A stretch of DNA of 64,000 nt, taken from Acanthopleura granulata. Taxonomy: Eukaryota; Mollusca; Polyplacophora; Chitonida; Chitonidae. The position numbers were made by a program, and so were the translations under genes. Positions 24,218-38,066 of this stretch are shown here, piece after piece; position 1 is the stretch's first letter, and every line of letters starts with the position of its first letter. The notes under the pieces are model-generated. The model was not told the DNA's origin. It worked only from the letters and a program-made list of their open reading frames with translations, and searched no databases. The stretch is taken from the NCBI GenBank assembly GCA_016165875.1, contig JABBOT010000016.1:11285507-11349506 (forward strand), given 5' to 3'.

Positions 24218-27200
24218 GGAAAGAAAGAAAAGATTAAAAAAAAAGGCACAAAAACCTAGTGAATTTGTTACTACTCAGAGAACTATGCATAAAACACTAC
24301 ATCATTATGTATACAATGTAAAAATGTAAATACACAAGGCACTATTACTACCATGGCTCCTGCAATATGGTCGAGTGAAAACCGTGTTTTTCCTTGTTTT
24401 AAAACCCTTACTTTGCACACACATATCATACAAGTATGTAGCCAGGTTAATTAATCTTGAAAATCAGAAACAGCTCTTGATCCATACTATAGAAAATACT
24501 TATAACAGTAACCTAAAAATGAATGTGTAAATTCTCATTGTGCAAGAAATCAACAATATATTCAGACACCTTCAGACTATTAAAATCATTTACAGATGCA
24601 AAAATAAATGTGTAAATGCAAACTTGGCAAAAAATAGGCTCTTAGATTACCTGTCAGTCCATCTGTAATCAAACCCTCTAAGGACATACAATTTCAGGTG
24701 ACAAGACAGTAATTTTCCCCCTGGTCTTTTGCACCACTGTTCTATGTACGTACATGTAGGCGAGAGTCTCAGATGCCAGCACAAACCATGCAGTCTGTTT
24801 TAAAAATAATTTGGGTTGGTAGGCTGGAGAAGTAGGTAAATGTAGATGACAAACTTTGTAATCTTTAGACAAACACTGTGGAGTGTGGGGATACTTAAAC
24901 TTACTGTATGTGCCTTAAAAATCTGTGCTCGAAAAACCTACCAAAATACTAGCAACCACTCACCCAGGTGCATTTGTAGAAGTCTTCCAGTCCTTGTCTG
25001 CATTTTTCATAAAATGAGTTCTAGTCTCAAGAATTTAAACTTAAGTTCAGCAAGGTTACTTTTTTCTTCTTTTTTGCCTGTTGTATGTGATGGAAATCTG
25101 AAGAAAATTCACCTCGACGCGCATATGTGAATTTCTATTACATACTATACACAAATACATGCAGATATATTACACACTTACTACAGAAGAATGGACGTCC
25201 TACACCAAATGCCACCAGGCAGAAAAATATACTGTGCAATGCATACATTGCGTGGGCACATAGCTCTGGTTCAGACTTTAATTAAGTCAGTACAGAATTG
25301 GAGGAGTGCAGAGGCTCCATTGAACAGAAATATGTTGTTGTACATAACGTGTGGTTACATGAGCAGAACATATGGGAACCTATTGGCCAAGTTGTAGGTT
25401 TGTGACCTTACAAGAATGTTTTCAGTATGGGTGGAGTTTGCTTCACACTGTTCAAGTGGATCAACGGCTCTATAAACCACGCAATTTTGTATCATTCCAA
25501 AACAAAGCCTGAAAAAAAATTTAGCAGGAAAAAAAGGCAATTAAAAGTATTCAATGCTGGCCTGCATGTTTTCAAGAATATATTATTAATATTTTAAACG
25601 AAACTATACGAAATGTGGTAATTACAGAAAGCTCTGAACCAGTCATAAGCAAAAAAATGTTTTGAGTGAACTTCAGATGTTCAGGTATTTATCGAGACTT
25701 TTGATGCACCGAATAATGTTGGATACTTGCATAATTTATTTAAAAATATAGTAACATGAATTGTTAGCGACAGTAATATCAAATCAAAAGGATCCTTATG
25801 CAGAGATTGCAATTTTTAGTGCATGTGCACCAAAACTGATTTGAGATCCCACAGCTATCCCTAAGCAAATTACTCCTGTTACAATAATACTTTCTTCCTC
25901 CAAAAACTGAAGAGGATAACTGCCACAGTAAATCACCCTAACAAGTGTCAGAACACCTGTTAAGCAAATCACCATTGCTATGGCAAACCCATAGGGTGAA
26001 AGGTTGTACAAAAATCACCCTAGGACAAATACAAAATGCAACCACATGTTGTATATATTTATAACCACAGGCTGAAGGTGGCTGAGTTACACTGAACAGG
26101 GCTGCAGTTGGTGAAAGTCTGGCAGGTTTAACTGATCACAGCATCTCCAGAACTGGTGTAACTCCCCAGGACTGCTGGAATGGACTATGCCAAGGCCAGG
26201 GTAGTTTCTGTTCAATGAAGTACTGGTAAAACAGCATAATACAAGTAATTTTTCTATCCATGGGAATGGAACACTGGATATCCTAGAACCCCCTTGTTTC
26301 TTGCTTTTCCCATCTGTGATCACATACTGGAGAGAAAATCCTAATTTATTACAATATACACACACCATTTGAATTGAAAGAATAGAGAGTGTGTCAACTG
26401 AACAACTATATTTTGTTTGCTTCTGGTTTAGTATTGCTGTCAACATGCTGGATCATACCCCAACATGCAATGTTCTATCATGCAGCATCCAGAACTGTCT
26501 AACCACCAAGCTGAAGACACCAGACCAGACACCCAACCCTGGTAATGACATCATGAAAGCCAAAAGGAGTTACCAATATTTTGAAATCTTAGGATTCTGA
26601 CAGGTTCAGGGCCCGCTTTTACAAAACTCATCAATTAAGTTTTGCAAATTATATTCATACACAATTTTATCCTATCAAGGTTCGATGATCTGTAGTCAAG
26701 GTCACTTATGAAGAAGTCAAGAGAATGTAAGACTTTATTATTAATATTTCCATGCAGGGTGAAGAGACAAAGCTGAAGTTTCCCTATGGAAACAAAATGG
26801 AAAATCCATCCATATACAACCAGAACACTGACAACAATTACATTACTTCTCAGCTCAGAGTTCCAAAATTTCCAAAAATTGCCACCCATCAAAAAGTCGG
26901 ATATTTACAGGCCTGTGCATGTTTTACACCCTTCAACAAAGAAATGAGCTAGCCATACAGAGAGTTGTTTTGTTTGGCCTGTGCATGTCTGTAGCAGGAA
27001 GCCTGCTGGTATAAGTTGATCTGAAGCCAGGGTAAGAGTGAGTGTGCTGTACCCAGCTCAGGTGGAGGGGCCCCGCACTTTATATGGCTATGTGGGTTGG
27101 AGGATAGGCAGCATTCCTCTATGGTATCACTTAACAGTTCCTACCGTAAACACTCTAAATAATGCCCCAGATAGACACAGTCAGATTAAATACCAACACT

Positions 27201-29370
27201 TTTTATGAGTTGTTCTATTTCATATGTACTATCCCCAAGTATGGAAGTCTGTAGGAATCATCAATTATGCTCAGTGTTATGCTTTGTTCAATCTTTCCTG
27301 AAATAAATGTGAACATTTAGTAATCAAAATTACTGAACATTAAATGAATGAGCTGATGTCAATGAGTAAAGTGCTGACATGTACCTGACAAACGTGTTTA
27401 TTTACTTTAGTCCAGGTTTACATTGTACCCAAGTTATTACTCTCATTTGTATTGCAAAGTTATACCTGAGTAGGATAAATGGGGAGTATGAATATCTACA
27501 TGACTAAAAATGTTTGTTTCACTGCAATGCCATATGACAGTACAGAAAGTCAAATGCATGAATATAATGGTGGTCTTCCATAATATTATTAAATACCACA
27601 GAAATAATTTTCCAAAGCCTAATTATTAGATATTTAGCAGCAATGCTGGTGCCAGGAACTGTTGTATACAAATACACTGTGAGGGCTACAGCCTGAACAA
27701 GCCAAAATGCCGTATCACATGGGAGGGTCACTAGTGGGGGATACACAGCTCCCAGGAATGTTAATGACAGGTTTGTGGACTTTGTGTTTATGTTAGCTGG
27801 TTGGCTGCATATTGTCCTAGCTGATACAGACCATATGCCACCGAAAAGTACCAATTCTTCAATCCAGGACTGTTATAAACCATGAAATCAATAATCTGAC
27901 CTCATGACTGCAAGAAAAATAATAAAGGCTATACCAGTAAAATAAGTGGATCATTATATAGTATAATTTATTATTGACTACACAGAAGGCAAGACAAAAT
28001 TAGTTATGGAAATTTGCAAATAATTCTGCTATCTCTGAGAATTAATTATACATGTAATATGTGTGATGTTATGCACATGTTGTCTAACACACCTGGAAAT
28101 CTTTGTAAAAAAAATCCTAATATGGATAATATTATCTATTTAACATACACATTTATGCAGTTAAGAAATTTAAAACAACAAAAGTTTCTTATTTTAAATG
28201 TAGTTCACCAAATGCATTCATAACCATATCCATATGAAATAGCAGCCACTAAAAAACCTTAACTTTTGCACAGAACAAGCCACAAAAGCTTCCAACTCTT
28301 TCATATTTTCTCCATTTTGCAGCCAAAGATAAGACTCAATAAACATGCTGTTCCATATTTTGTACTGAATAGATCTTTTTTCTTATTTGCTTTGGGACAC
28401 AGATCCTCTTGGTTAGCTAACACTGATTGAACGCCCAATGAATGATTAGAGTGTCAGCAGAACAGATACAGATCTCTCCTTAATAATACAGTTCAGTTGT
28501 TGCCTCTTTACCAACAGGCAGAGACAACTCTTTCAGTGTTCCATGGAGTTTTGATCCATTCAGTTCAGGCTAATGTTATAAGGACATTTCCTGACAGCAC
28601 AGTTTTATTCAGCTCAGGTAACCCCTTTGTGTTACCCCCCCCCCTTCCGGTGATATATAGGTGGCAGTCAGGCCAAACTGCAATCAGACACCCGACAGTG
28701 GCCTGCATACACAGCTTTACTTAATGTTCAATCTGCGATTTAACCAACGATAGTTATATGTATAAAGTATAGTTGGAAAATTTTGAAAACACATCAAGCT
28801 GACAGGTCGCATCTTTTGAATGTATCATATACATCTATTTATGTTTACATGCTAGGCTTTTAAAATTTCTTCACCAGTACAAAGGTGATAATTATGTTTT
28901 ATAACAAGGTTTATTTGCCAGAGAACTACATGTAAAGACCAATACTGTGACAAAATCTTCCCTGATGAAATTGGAAGCTCAAATTATTTTATTGCTGTAG
29001 ATACTTTTACATTCATTGAGTCTCACTTCCCATGAAGCCTTAATTCCAAATTAATGTCACTTTCCTAGATCAGATGATCCAATTCCATCTAATAACAAAT
29101 AAAATGTATGCATTTTCTACCACTACAGTATGGTGTAGCATTTCTGTTTTGTAATTGTCAATAAAGCTAAAATTTAGCATTCGCCACACTTCTGAATTTG
29201 TGAATTTTCGCCAAAGGACTTAACTTCATAAATGTTAATGACTTTCAAACTACAGATGATGATGCTACCAGTAATGACCAATGATCTTAAATTTTAGTAA
29301 GCAATAATAATGAAGTATTATATAACTGAATACACTGGATAACAATTATTAAATTTTGAAATATTCTCAC
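24218..29370. other. Intron, part 3
   Basis: No supported exon. A hydrophobic minus-strand frame at 25796-26011 and longer minus-strand frames at 26087-26446 and 27519-27854 have no recognisable family or splice context. A fragment starting GGGCCCGCTTTTAC at about 26609 resembles one end of the palindromic element at 59.7 kb. Confidence 0.4.
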
Positions 29371-29384
29371 CTGGAGGAAGACAT
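29371..29384 (-). other. Candidate 5' exon end (leader exon with a four-codon upstream ORF)
   Basis: The minus strand reads ATG TCT TCC TCC AG followed by a strong GTGAGA donor, with CpG-containing sequence above it (29385-29430). The reading frame leaves two bases, so splicing to the shared exon at 2128 would give AGG TAA, a stop. If this is a real first exon, it acts as a leader with a tiny upstream ORF (MSSSR), and translation would restart at the ATG inside the shared exon. An open ORF on the plus strand across 29431-29889 is unlike any protein I know and is not annotated. Confidence 0.25.
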
Positions 29385-30811
29385 GATGTTTGTTTGACCT
29401 TGACGACCTCCGGTAACAAGGCGACGAGAAGTGCTCAACAGCACCAAGAGCTCCACAGAAACATTCAGCGACGAAAAGTGGTTGTTAACTCTGGGCTGCC
29501 AAGTCTGTCGACAAAGTACTGCAGGAGCTAATCATAGCCTACCAACGGAATATTTGGCAAATGCAGTTGCATGTATGAGTACCAGTGAAAAAGCTGCATA
29601 CATGCATGGCTCCATCCACGTGCTGGTGGCCCAGGTTAACTGTGACCAGACAGTGGGCATGCGGTATTCACAGATAACAGGTACCAACAGCCACCCTATG
29701 TTAACTCTGTTCAGATCTACAGCATGGATAAGAGACCAAATAGGCCAGCAACAAAATGAGGGTGAAATTACCTACAGTTACCTACCTAGTATGGATCCAT
29801 GCAGAGCGAGACAATTACTGACAGATAAACCCACACATCCACAGAGCACAGCAAGCCTTTATTCAGGTGTAATTTGTGTGGTCGCATAATTAGTCTAATT
29901 TCTACTCCATGATGAGTGAGCTCAGTCTTAGCAATGCAGAAAAGGGAAGTTTTGTACTGAATCTTCAAAGCCCTCAGTCTTACATGTTGATTTATTATAT
30001 TCACATTTGTTTGCAATAACTGTTTTCAAGTTTCAAGACTCGCTTTTGTCAAACAACAACAATCTCAAGTTGCACTATGTGAGATGTACTCTAGCTGAAT
30101 AAAAACTTCATGTAGTAACATATAAACAAGAATATACATGTACTACATCATCAACCAATAAATCTGCTATGGTCTGCAAAACTTAATGAAAATTAATTAC
30201 ATTTATGTATATATCACACTAGGTCATATAATTCTACTTTTGATGTTAGTTAATTACTAGTAGTAATGAAGTTGAAATGATTTCTACACATATCTATTCA
30301 TTCTGTTACGAACATAATTGTTTAACATTTCTGTATGGACAAAAAGAGGCAAATCAAGGGGGCTAACTCCTTGAGGCCCAATCAACTGGCAGTGCTGAAG
30401 GGGTTCAAGAGGGGTACACTTTCTCAACTCAACATCTACTAGGTCTTCAAAACAATATCAATTATTTTGGTGGCAAACCATAATTTTCTTTAGCTAAATC
30501 TTTCAAAAAATTCCAAATTGTGTGAAATGTACATATTTTTAGCTTCTTTCAATATAGAACCTGACAAATAATCTATGAATATCAGTGAGGTTGCCATGGA
30601 AATGAGCACCAGAATGTCAATTATTACGTCAATGCTTACATCACCGTCTATATCAAAGATGTAAGTATAAATATACTGGTTTAAAGACACTTCATTCCGT
30701 CATCACTGGCAGGTATCTAACAACTTATTTAACTGAAGGTTTTCAGCTATGCAGAAAAGGCCATTATACAAGAATAACTGACATATTAATTGTATTTCCT
30801 ATTAATCTGAA
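29385..30811. other. Region above the candidate leader exon
   Basis: The first 50 bases contain several CpGs and could be a leader. A plus-strand frame of 152 codons (29431-29889) is the longest non-repeat frame in the window but lacks recognisable motifs. The rest is AT-rich. Confidence 0.35.
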
Positions 30812-31053
30812 GGGGCCTCTGTGGCTCGGTTGATTAGCAGGCTAGCATAACGCAATGGCCCAGAAGCCTCCCACCAGTGTGAGTTCAACTCCTGCTCATA
30901 CTGGTTTCCTCTCCGGCCATATGTGGAAAGATCTGCCAGCAATCTGCGGATGATTGTGGGGTTCAGTTCCACCATAATGTTGGCCGCCATCGTATAAGTG
31001 AAATATTCTTGAGTACAGCATAAAACACCAATCAAATAAATAAATAAATAAAT
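30812..31053 (+). mobile_element. SINE copy in the opposite orientation
   Basis: On the plus strand it starts GGGGCCTCTGTGGCTCGGTT (A box) and GAGTTCAACTCC (B box), and ends CACCAATCAAATAAATAAA. It is the only copy here whose sense strand is plus, antisense to the gene. The body has small deletions and no clear target-site duplication was found. Confidence 0.88.
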
Positions 31054-31908
31054 TTGTTCATATAATAACTCACATAACTGTAAATTTTAAAGCAGTAAAG
31101 CTGCATCCTTAGAGTAGTGGGCAATCAGTGCATATAAGCTTAATACAAATTTTCTATGAGGAATTTCCATCGTACTTAACCTTATGTTGTATGAATGCTT
31201 ACAATAATGTATACAGCACACATGTGTATTGACAGAAAAAATCTTCGTCCATAGATCTTTCTCCTTTCAAAGAAATCAACTGCAACAATCAATAAACAAA
31301 ATGACACATGCACAAATAGTATATACCCAGTATTCAGTTTTCAAAGTATGACCGGGGTTTAATACTGCTAATGGACGTGGGCCTAAGTCAGTGTTTCCCA
31401 GGCACCACTTGATCAACATTCTTATCAACATCTTATTGAAACAGCAAAGTTTTACTGAAATTTCATAATTTCGGATTCCTTTCAATACGACAGCAAAGTA
31501 GTTGGAAAGGGGAAGGCTGTGAGTTGCTACACTTTGAAGTCAGAGAAAACTAAAAGAACAGATGTTGGCCAGACCAGTTGCATGTTGTCGTTGTTGTTGA
31601 CTTCACCTACTTTCCCAGATCTGGGTCATTAACTCACCTTATGTGGACGAGTACTAAGGTCAGAACAACACACCTGAGTTATTGATTTACACCTGGGGCC
31701 ATCGTTTCTCGCCACAGGTAAATTGTATAAGCTCTCCAATTACCTGCCTGGTTTCTTGACCAGTTAATTTTCCGAGGAAATTACTAATAGACTAAAAAAA
31801 TACTATTATAGATGAACAATTCTGAGTAAACTCAGTACATTACACAGGTAGAACTCAGCAGATGATCTCCGAGCTGCAACCACATGTTGTGACGAGTGTT
31901 CAGCTCAC
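31054..31908. other. Intron with no supported exon
   Basis: AT-rich, with a more balanced stretch around 31.55-31.75 kb. A donor-like GTGAGTT on the minus strand near 31640 lacks an upstream ATG in a compatible frame. Confidence 0.4.
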
Positions 31909-31956
31909 ATACATAACAAACAACAACTCGGCCATGACGACCTGTTTAACGGCCAT
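31909..31956 (-). CDS. Candidate alternative first exon with TATA box
   Basis: On the minus strand an ATG opens MAVKQVVMAELLFVMY and is followed in phase 0 by a GTGAGC donor. A TATAAATA box lies 28 nt above the first ATG. Initiation at the usual distance would place the cap near that ATG and make the second ATG (context GTCATGG) the more likely start, giving MAELLFVMY. The phase matches the shared exon at 2128. The exon is very short and has no homology support, so chance remains likely. Confidence 0.28.
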
Positions 31957-31983
31957 TTGATGACGCTAAAAAGATGCCTTAAA

Positions 31984-31991
31984 TATTTATA
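31984..31991 (-). promoter_or_regulatory. TATA box (TATAAATA) upstream of the candidate exon at 31.9 kb
   Basis: The minus strand reads CTTATAAATATTTAAGG here, a perfect TATAAATA. In AT-rich DNA such matches are frequent; its weight comes only from the ATG-plus-donor arrangement that follows at the right distance. Confidence 0.25.
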
Positions 31992-33181
31992 AGAGTAATG
32001 AGGCATAGAATGACATGCTACTTTTTCGTCCTGGTTAGTATTACTACAAATAGAATTATCTACAGGTGACTATTCTCAGGTAGTATCACTTCAGCAGCAC
32101 TTTACACTTGAGCTCCTCAATCGATTAATCATTAAGGGTAAGTATCATACTTGACAAGAACATTGTTTTCTAATTTTAACCCTTAAAATAAAACATTGAT
32201 TGTCTTGTTTCTCATTAATATCACTTCATGTGATCATACGATAATAACGAGAAACACTGGATCAAAATGATATTGCTTTCAACGTTCAATTTCCAGAGTA
32301 TACTGAAGTTAATTTCATTAAAGTAGTGAAAGTAACAACTGCTGACATCAATTATTAGTCAACTACAATAAGAAAACAAAGTAATTACCTACTTTACGTA
32401 CAGCTAAGTGGTGAATTCAATGGGTGTTTGGCAGTATAATTCTCCTCCATATACTTCCTTGCTTTGGTAATGCTACATCAGAGCCTAAATATATGACATA
32501 CTTTGGAGAAATATAATTTATGATAACTGTGTGTACAATCAATAAATTCATAAAGAGAAAAACAGTATGCCAACCACAAAGCAAAACCAACAGAAAATTT
32601 CACTGAAATACTATGGATAATTAAGACAGTTCATTTTCCAGATCGGTGTCAATGTTTGCTCGCCAGGCCCGAGTCTCTGGAGCCCCAATAAGTAGCCTTA
32701 TTTCTCAGGTCATACCAGTATATATGCTAGACTTGTACGGAATACTTGAAATTCTCCTTACCTGTCCCCTTTAACACGTGGCCAGGTAAAATATCAGACC
32801 AACGTTTCGACTGTGTACTTCCAGATGTGACATTTACCTGAACACTAACTGTACCTAAGGAAGAACACAGTTTACCTTTGTATCTTATCTGTAAAGAAAC
32901 CACTGACATTTGAAGTCCCTCTTAGAGCAAGTCTGAGATAAGTCTGTTAAAGGCAATGCTGCCAGTCAGTCTGTGTCCCTACACACTACTGCCTGGGGCA
33001 GACCTAAACCAAGTATCCACACTTGTAACGCTCCAGCTAGGTGAAGCAGTTGTTAACCCAAACAACACCACAACCTGTTACTGTCGTTTATTATTCTCCT
33101 TACAAGTTTGACCTTGGGGCTCAGAGTCTTGACAGCTGTACAACTTTTCAAACAAGACTTACCTGTGATATTTTATTATAT

Positions 33182-33183
<2 letters not shown>

Positions 33184-33229
<46 letters not shown>

Positions 33230-33233
33230 TAGG
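33184..33233. repeat. (TA)n microsatellite
   Basis: About 20 uninterrupted AT units, then a slightly broken end (ACATATATAG). A length-polymorphic site by nature. Confidence 0.95.
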
Positions 33234-36200
33234 CATAATTCAAAGACCACTATGAAAAAAAATTCACTTTTGTTTAAATCAAAGGACCAGCACATATGCA
33301 GGGTGCGTCAAATTTTTCTTTTAAAGTTTGGCCTGTACAAATGTACTTTCAGAAGTGGCTCCACAGGGTGAATCAGTCGACAAAATGAAGCCAAACATGT
33401 CACTTGGAAAACAGAACATAATTTCCCTTTTATGTTACAGGCTGTGATTCAACTGACTCAGTTTAAAAATCTAAATATGTTTTATGATTTCTTTCATTAT
33501 ATACATGTAATCGGATAAAATCCTGGTATTTGCATTTTAGATTAATCACCAAATGACAAATTATGAAGCACGCTTTAAACCTATTCTCAGCAGGGTTGCC
33601 TTTAAACTGGTTGCAAAATTCTGAGAATCCCAACCAAAACCACAGACAACAATCAGAACCCAGAGTTGTGGCTTCAGACCAGCAGATATGAGCAGGATCT
33701 GTCCGTTGATAGATAAGGACAATCGTTTTCAGCACAGGTTCTAGAATGTGAGCAGATTAAAACTAAACCACAAGGCACAGGTACATGTAGTTGGCTTCTA
33801 TGAGAGGGAGGTAATTAGGACAGAGGCAGTGAGGGACAGGACTAGACTGCCAAATCCTGCACTATGTGGGATTCAATGCACATTTTCAAAAATTTATTGT
33901 TGGCATCTCCCTTGCCTAAAAAGTTCAAAGAACACAACAGGATACACATTAACCAGAGATGATGGCTACTATAGAGAACATAAAGACTGGACTTAAAAGT
34001 GCAAAAATAATCATGCAAATTCAAAGAAATAAGTTTAAAAAACACCTACAACAAACAAATTCAACTTTAAATGATTGGAAGTTTTATATCTATCAGATTC
34101 TTGTACAAAAATAATTTCATTTGAAATATTCACAAACTAATGACAAATACCGTAATGAGCTCAACAGATGGAAGTTAATGTTATATTTTTATTATAAAAA
34201 TATAAATAATATAACTTATTATATACTTTACCAGGTCATTTTGAGCAAAACTGATGACAAACGTAATAAATGTAATAGACAGTAGAGCTTGGAGTGTGAA
34301 AGCCTATCTCCTGAAAGATACTGTCAGAGTTTTTGAGTTATAGCTGTCATTCCAACACTTTGTAGTGACTTGAATCAAATACCGTCTGCCATGCTTTTAA
34401 ATGTGTGTATCATGGTATAATGTTTCAGCCTTCGATGTGTGCCTATGACTGACCACAGCATCATAGTCTACAAGCAGAAACACTCAGAAAAGCTTACCAA
34501 CAAGGATTCTATGCTCATAGGTGTATTTGCTAATAGATTTCTACACTGATATTCAAATGCAATAGCTGATGTTTACAACCTGAAAAACAAATTTTCAGCA
34601 AAAATTTCCATAGTGTTTCATTCTAGAATTTCAGCATCATTCATATGTCTATAAAATGATTCCAAAGACAAATTTATACATTTGAAAGAAGAAAAAAGAA
34701 TTACTAAATAAACTGTAAGTTCCAGGCTGAAAAAGCCTAATCAGGCCATCAGAGGGTGTTAAACATTTCTATCAAATGGCTAAAAACAGAAAACTTACAT
34801 CCAATCTAATTTCAACTCTCACATTCACATTTACACTCTTACAGTGATAGTTTCCAATGTAAATACAGTATATCATGGAATTTAATGGGGTTTTTTTTAG
34901 GAAGGCTGACAACATATATACTACTGGGATAACAACATTATAGGGGAGACAACCCTACATTTCACCTATCATGGTACCAAATAACACCGGGCAATTTGTT
35001 AAGAAAATAAATATCTCTCTTTGTGGCATTTAGCCACCTAACTCAGCTGCTAGTAATAGGGCTCTTGGAGAAAACATATGAAGCAGGATGACCGTAAACG
35101 ACTCAGTTACATTCCCGAGGAAGTGTACTGACCACTAACAGTGTGAAAATTGATACCCAGCTGACAAATGGTTACCAACTGTTTCCAGCAAAATTGAAAT
35201 TGTCACCCCCAAAAAATGCAATCCATCACAAAGATTATATTGTTATGACATATTGAATAAGAAGGTGAAAAACAACAGATTTTTTACAAAATAAACGGTG
35301 AATCCTCTTTCATGTGAAATCAGGTCAAGGACAAAAGAAAAGAAAATATCAGTTATAGCTTTAAACACAAGAAAGTACACCAAAAAGTGACTGTACATGT
35401 CAGTATACTTGTGTCCAAAATATATAAAAAAGCCAATCAATTTATACTAATTAGGGTATAGTGATCATGAACAAATCCAAGAACAATATCACAGAAATTA
35501 CACATACACATTGTACATTCCACAACCAAAATTAGGGGAGATAGACAAAAGAGAGCATTCCCTCGCTAATAACTGAAAGCAATCCACAGTGTGGAGATTA
35601 ATAGTAAGGCTTTATATATTTCATGAATTGGATGGTAAAAAAAATACTGACATTACACGTACAGTGAATATGAAAGCAAACACAAACTGCATGGGGTAAA
35701 AAAAAAAAATATCATGCTTACACAAATCATGGTAGGCCCTCTTTCCCCCACAGAAATTAATTAATTTACTAAGATAATTTACTTGTATTTACAGACAATT
35801 GTCACCTTGAAAAAGAGAGAGAGCAATTTAACCAGAATATGTGATCAGGTTTGGAACACAATGTCAAACACAGAGCAAATCACGCAAAGGACCTCAAATA
35901 ACACAAAGAAATGTTTCCATACCCTTATATCCACTGGCAGCAAAAACTTAATTTCAAACAAACTTCCATTAAACATAGGGGTTGGCAATGACAAGGAAAC
36001 TATCCACACAAATAAACAAATGACAACACTGTTATATTTTGCTTTATTCTTTGATATTTTGATAAGGCATTGTCAGTATTCAATTGACGTGGTCAATGTT
36101 TAAATATGTTGCCCTTTATGACTATCAAATTTATGGTATGTTCGTTTTAAGTACTGCATTTTTTCTTAAATTCAAGTCCTTCTTAGCTTTTTAAATACAT

Positions 36201-38028
36201 TCACATTATAAAATGAAAATAAATGATATCATCACAGTTACCCCATGTCTTCTAAGTGAAATACAGTAATAATTTATTTTTATTGTACTTGAATAACATT
36301 AAAACATACGGCTTCTGTTTCAATTCACCAACTTTATACTCTTGTAAATCTAACTTTACAAACACCATTTATCCCCTGGTGTGTGTAACTTAACAAGCAC
36401 ACTTTATTGTCACACAACATTCTAGATGTGCCCACTTTTAGTCCCACCTCAACCATGAAGGTGATAGCACACTTTTCACATAAGGCCACTCCCACTTTGC
36501 TACAGCTCTACTGCAACACACTTTTAAAAGTCCACACCATGCACTACTCACACGAACTCTCTTTCTTTCACGACTTCGGGATCTATTATACCTAGGACGA
36601 CCAGTCACCACCTGGAACTTTAGCATGGCTACAGCAAAAACCTTCACTTCATCTTGAATCAGAACATGACTCTCCCCACAATCCCCAGCGAGATTGGTGT
36701 TCACTCTACACTGGCGGATAAGCTTTCCACCAGAGACCCATCTAATGGCAGATCCTTACAGTTGGCCATTAGTCAAGTTGCGTAATATGAGATTCAGACG
36801 TGTACCAGGCCTTCTTAGCCCCAGTGCGATAGAATATTGGCCAGCATTTTTTTTTTTAGCACGATCGAGCACGTGGGGAAATTGTGCTGTGCATGGTAAA
36901 GTGGTAACACATCGTCTCATTGACGCACATGAATGAGGTCCGTGGAGGGAGAAGTGGCACAAGGCTGAGGCCTCTTAATGGGTAACTGCATCTGAAGGCC
37001 TACACAATCAGATTGCTGCACAGCCACACATCTGACCCCTTGATCGATGCCAGCAAAACCGTGCGCTTTAACTATGACTTGGCAATCCTTCTCAGAAGAC
37101 CACAGGCTAAGAATACTGGACAGTCTGAGCAGTTAACAAAAATGATGGAGGGAGATGACAGACAAATATCTCTTGTTTCAACACCACATCCATTTGCAGA
37201 ACAGCCAGTACAAATTGACAGCAATCAATGAATCTTAGCAGATGGTGACCATAGGCTGGTACAACTGGAGTTTGCTACCTTAATGAGAACATCGGTTTTC
37301 CAACGCCTGCAGTCAGAGATTCCTGCAGTTCTAACGCCACTGACACTGACAACTTGACGACAGGCAAGGGACATAATAACCTGTGTAATTAATCCAAATG
37401 AGGACTGCAAATAGAACCCCAGGAGTGAGAAAAATGGTATGCAGGGTAGAAATCAACCACTTATTGTACAGTATAGGAAGGGAATATCAGACAATGACTG
37501 AATTATAATTCCACACATCAGGATGGTTGAAAATCATAAATTATAATTAAACGACATGAGAGTTTATATTTTTATCTCATTACAATATAATGTTGTTTTT
37601 TTCTTGTTTTTGTTTTCTCAAACAGACATCTAGAAAGGAAGAGGCATTTAATGCAAACCTTTTATTTTATTTTACTGCATTACAATGTACTGTTCTCCTT
37701 TGTCAAACAGAAATGTGGACAGGAGGTAGTATCTTAATTTTTATGTACAAAAAAGGTCATACAACTTACTTTCCTCCACAGTTATATTTCAGCAGAATTT
37801 AATTCACAAAAAAACTTTTCTGTTTGTATCTTCAAAAAATCATAAATTAATTAACACAAAATGTATGTTGGCACCATAATGTGTGTGGGGAACTGGACCC
37901 CAATACATTACCACTGACATTTAATTCTGTACTGGTACTTTAGTAATCATGAAAAATCATTAAAATAAGCCTATTATTGCCCGTAATTTACAATGTGTGT
38001 ACTTGAAATGCAAGATACTTATGTGCAT

Positions 38029-38066
38029 CTGGGACTATTATACATTATTGTATACAATAGTCCCAG
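38029..38066. repeat. Short hairpin-forming palindrome
   Basis: CTGGGACTATT and AATAGTCCCAG are exact reverse complements flanking a self-complementary AT-rich core. Nothing else marks it as a terminator or an RNA gene. Confidence 0.7.

Noticed and set aside
25796..26011. Hydrophobic minus-strand frame resembling two membrane segments
   Set aside because: No family match, no splice context and no neighbouring exons; hydrophobic frames arise easily from T-rich strands.
29431..29889. Plus-strand frame of 152 codons, the longest non-repeat frame
   Set aside because: No recognisable domain, no splice sites or start context, and it overlaps the minus-strand candidate leader region; probably chance in a more balanced patch.
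32727..32909. Minus-strand frame from MSVVSLQIRYKGK ending at a strong GTAAGG donor, as another alternative first exon
   Set aside because: The donor leaves phase 1, which would put the shared exon out of frame; no homology or promoter support.
34478..34500. Minus-strand MSIESLL followed by a phase-0 GTAAGC donor
   Set aside because: Seven codons with poor start context and no promoter-like sequence; such pairs are expected by chance in 64 kb.
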